A program made the position numbers and the translations under genes. This document shows positions 61,809 to 64,000 of a DNA stretch of 64,000 bases, piece by piece. How positions within the stretch are numbered: position 1 is the first letter of the stretch; the number at the start of each line of letters is the position of its first letter. Source of the DNA: Tridacna crocea (taxonomy: Eukaryota > Mollusca > Bivalvia > Cardiida > Cardiidae); NCBI GenBank assembly GCA_943736015.1, contig OX031059.1:49487159-49551158 (forward strand). Direction: 5' to 3'. The notes beneath the pieces were generated by a model that saw only the letters and a list, made by a program, of their open reading frames with translations, had not been told where the DNA came from and ran no database searches.

Positions 61809-62241
61809 TTAACCCATTACCTCACAATCCCTACTTTTGATGCCCCTGAGAAAGGAGCCTTTTGAAAACACTGTGGGAAAAGGAGAAAATGCTGGTGACC
61901 AGCATTTTCTCCTTTTCCCACAGTGTTTTCTACTCTTCCCAGAACAAATTTCAATTTGTCACCTTTATTTTGTCGTCTGCAAATGCTTTCAATTTGAACC
62001 AGTCTAAAATGTTGTCGTTTGGTAATGAGTTAAACTTAAAGCTAACAAAAATAGACACAGAAATTCAGTACAAAACACAAGGAATTTCTAATGTGTATAT
62101 GACACCTTTTGATAGCCTAGAAAACATTGTGGCAAAAGGTGAAATTGCTTGTCACGAGCAATTTCACCTTTTGCTACAATGTTTTCCAAAGGCTCCTACA
62201 AGCATTGCATAGAAATGAGTGTCTATGGAGTAAAGGGTTAA
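61809..62241. mobile_element. TTAA-HP copy A and a truncated copy B
   Basis: 61809-62033 (minus) has the paired CACTGTGGG / CCCACAGTG stem. 62085-62241 is subfamily B, lacking its left third. Confidence 0.84.
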
Positions 62242-62254
62242 CTCAGTAGAAGGA

Positions 62255-62345
62255 CAGTTTCCTTGGTAGCTCAGTTCAAATTCACGTGGAGTTATGATTT
62301 TGAAAGTACATGAGTTTGAATCCCAGTGGAGGTGAATTATTTTTT
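62255..62345 (+). repeat. tRNA-like SINE head
   Basis: TTGGTAGCTCAGTTC and GAGTTTGAATCCC are A- and B-box-like. Confidence 0.4.
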
Positions 62346-62675
62346 AGCTGTACTGGCTGAAAGCAAGCAGAGCTTATGTCATGGCGGGGTTTCTGTCACA
62401 GCTGCAGTCAATACAGCAAGTCTGAAAAAGCCTTTCTTTAATATTCTGAATACCTCTTCAAATATTTGAACAAGATCTGGACAGTGTACACTCAAGATTA
62501 GTCTGCAGATTTAGCTATCATTACCTGCACAATGCAACACTATCATGTTTTTCTAAGAATATAGGATTTTGAAAACAAAAAAATGTTGTTAACCATCATT
62601 TTCTTTCCCCACAATGCTTTACCCCAATACAAATCACATAATTCAAGCCACATTCAGTACTTCAGCTTCAAATGC
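62346..62675. other. CDC14 intron 3 sequence, mostly unassigned
   Basis: A worn TTAA-HP piece (ACCATCATTTTC..CCCACAATGC) lies at 62590-62622. No CDC14 exon 4 was recognised here. Confidence 0.35.
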
Positions 62676-62745
62676 TTGGGCCTGCCGGGGAAGCTCAGTG
62701 GTTAGCGTATCTGACTCTGGACTTGATGGTTATGAGAAAGAAGCC
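62676..62745 (+). repeat. tRNA-like SINE head, truncated
   Basis: GGGGAAGCTCAGTGGTTAGCG is a strong A-box-like start; the B box is missing. Confidence 0.4.
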
Positions 62746-62880
62746 AACTTTGAAAAAGGTTACATCAGTACTGGCATGAGAAAGCCAGGAAACAAGTGGG
62801 TAGATGAACCGACTGCCATAATTATTTTTACCAAATCTGTTAAAATGGTAATGAATCTAAACTGTCCTTTGGTAGGAGGA

Positions 62881-63331
62881 CACGGCGGGGAATCACGTGA
62901 CACAACAACAACAACAATGACCGTTATTTGAAAAAATTCCCCGACTTCAGGTAAGAAAATCTTCAATAATTCCGTTAATACATGACCGATTGGAATTTGG
63001 TTTGAAGCAGAGAAGGCGGAAGGACTCGGGGGATTTGCTTGATGTGTTAGATTTTTTAAACAACACCAGATACAAAAGTTATTGGCGAGCAAACAAATTT
63101 TTCACCCTGGATAATTTGTTTGCTCGTCAATAACTTTTTTATCAGGTGTTTTTTAAAAAATCTAACACATCAAGCAAATCCCCGGAGTCCTTCCGCCTTC
63201 TCTGCTTCAAACCAAATTCCAATCGGTCATGTATTAACGGAATTATTGAAGATTTTCTTACCTGAAGTTGGGGAATTTTTTCAAATAACGGTCATTGTTG
63301 TTGTTGTTGTGTCACGTGATTCCCCGCCGTG
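62881..63331. mobile_element. Fold-back element, about 210-bp arms, 6-bp target duplication
   Basis: CACGGCGGGGAATCACGTGA at the left is exactly complemented at the right end. The arms match almost throughout, around a loop near 63095-63115. GGAGGA flanks both sides (62875-62880 and 63332-63337). A CAA/TTG trinucleotide run sits symmetrically in each arm. Confidence 0.82.
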
Positions 63332-63378
63332 GGAGGATTTGACTTGTGAAAATTTGTGAACTAATAGGTGAATATCCA

Positions 63379-63602
63379 TTAACCCTTTCCTCCATAGATA
63401 CTAATTTTGATGTATCAACAACAGACATCTTTTGAAAATATTGTGGGAAAAGGAGAAATTGCTCCTTACGGGCAATATCTCCTTTTCCCACAATGTTTTC
63501 CACTCAATCAGATATTTGTACCCTCATTTTGTCCATATTTTTGACATATCTTTATTTGCTGCTGAAATGGGAGAGCCTCAAATTTGCATGTCAGGTAAAA
63601 GG
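63379..63602 (+). mobile_element. TTAA-HP copy, subfamily D
   Basis: The left arm (TCCATAGATACTAATTTTG) is that of subfamily B's right end, while the right arm (TTATTTGCTGCTGAAATGGG) matches only the remnant at 6147-6300. Confidence 0.75.
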
Positions 63603-63604
63603 TT

Positions 63605-64000
63605 ACTTCTTTGCCACTAAATGTTGGGTTTTAATGACCTTCAAAATGAAGCCTTTGGTAATCTTTGTTTTGTCTTTTTCCATAATCTTTTCTACCCTTT
63701 TACAGACAAATTCCTTTGTTTAAGCCCTGTTTAATTGGTTATTTGCAAATGCTTTCAATGAAACTCTATTCAAAACAATCCCTGGATTTTATGACCCAGA
63801 GGAAGAAACCGTCTGAAAGCATTGTCTTGGTAAAGGAAAAAAAATGGCAACTAGCTATTTTTTTTCATTTCCCACAATGTTTTCTAATGTTCTAAAGTCA
63901 AGTTTCAATTTTTGAGTCACACTGATTTTGTCAACTGCAAATGCTTTCATGTTGGATTAAGTGTAAAGTTTTTGTTGTTTGGTTAAAGTTTGAACAAGTC
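63605..64000 (-). mobile_element. Two worn TTAA-HP copies at the window edge
   Basis: About 63605-63760 and 63765-64000. The second has AATCCCTGGATTTTATGACC and GTTTGGTTAAAG with a mismatched hairpin. Confidence 0.6.

Noticed and set aside
40712-62745. tRNA genes at the A/B-box matches
   Set aside because: No complete cloverleaf could be drawn by eye, and similar heads recur with shared SINE tails, so they are treated as SINE heads.
62614-63359. Open frames sharing PSAFSASNQIPIGHVLTELL on opposite strands
   Set aside because: These are mirror translations of the two arms of the fold-back element at 62881-63331.
160-64000. Many 60-100 codon open frames containing [18 protein letters not shown]-like text, on both strands
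   Set aside because: They are translations of the TTAA-HP hairpin, which is symmetric and therefore open on both strands. The text repeats at every copy and shows no coding signal.
61578-64000. CDC14 exon 4 in the last 2.4 kb
   Set aside because: I looked for text matching [20 protein letters not shown] and found none; the exon presumably lies beyond the window.

Overview
The window is eukaryotic nuclear DNA. It is AT-rich, its genes have short exons (about 50-290 bases) with GT-AG introns, and most of the rest is interspersed repeats. The repeat style suggests a bivalve mollusc: elements bounded by GCTCACCTGAG/CTCAGGTGAGC with a short hairpin, (CCGT)n runs, tRNA-headed SINEs and TTAA-flanked short inverted-repeat elements. 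The lineage is inferred from this style and not shown.

Three host genes can be read. (1) One minus-strand exon at 17664-17957 encodes the N-terminus and glycine-rich loop of a TESK-type protein kinase; the rest of that gene lies to the left, outside the recognisable sequence. (2) A complete FGGY carbohydrate kinase (FGGY, D-ribulokinase type) runs on the plus strand from 25786 to 46246. It has 15 coding exons whose lengths and phases join into one frame of 552 codons plus stop. (3) The first three coding exons of a CDC14 dual-specificity phosphatase lie on the plus strand at 55263-61577, and the gene continues past the right edge. The three genes have no evident functional link.

The rest is dominated by one repeat family, called TTAA-HP here. 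A unit is about 225 bp, flanked by TTAA, with ends CYCTTTACC / GGTAAAGRG and a near-perfect 66-68 bp hairpin in its centre. I count roughly 75-85 copies and fragments by eye, on both strands, often chained so that neighbours share one TTAA. TTAA plus CCC-type ends suggest a piggyBac-like non-autonomous transposon. At least four subfamilies keep the ends and the hairpin scaffold but differ in hairpin bases, with matching changes on both arms, and in the arms between end and hairpin.

A second family (H) has a terminal hairpin (AGGACC..GGTCCT), inverted GCTCACCTGAG sub-ends, a GAGCAC..GTGCTC 3' hairpin and internal tandem repeats of 161-167 bp. It resembles Helentron-associated elements. One H copy ends 11 bases before FGGY exon 9 and supplies most of the sequence upstream of its acceptor.

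Other repeats are a 460-550 bp AAAGGTGG-ended element (one inverted pair forms a 1.1 kb fold-back, another copy is split by a 1.16 kb insertion), several fold-back elements with target duplications, two LINE fragments, tRNA-type SINEs and a tandem duplication in CDC14 intron 1.

By region: 1-17.6 kb is repeats; 17.6-18.4 kb TESK first exon and upstream flank; 18.4-25.7 kb repeats and unassigned DNA; 25.8-46.3 kb FGGY; 46.3-54.7 kb repeats including the large H block and the inverted pair; 54.8-64 kb the CDC14 promoter and 5' exons with repeat-filled introns.
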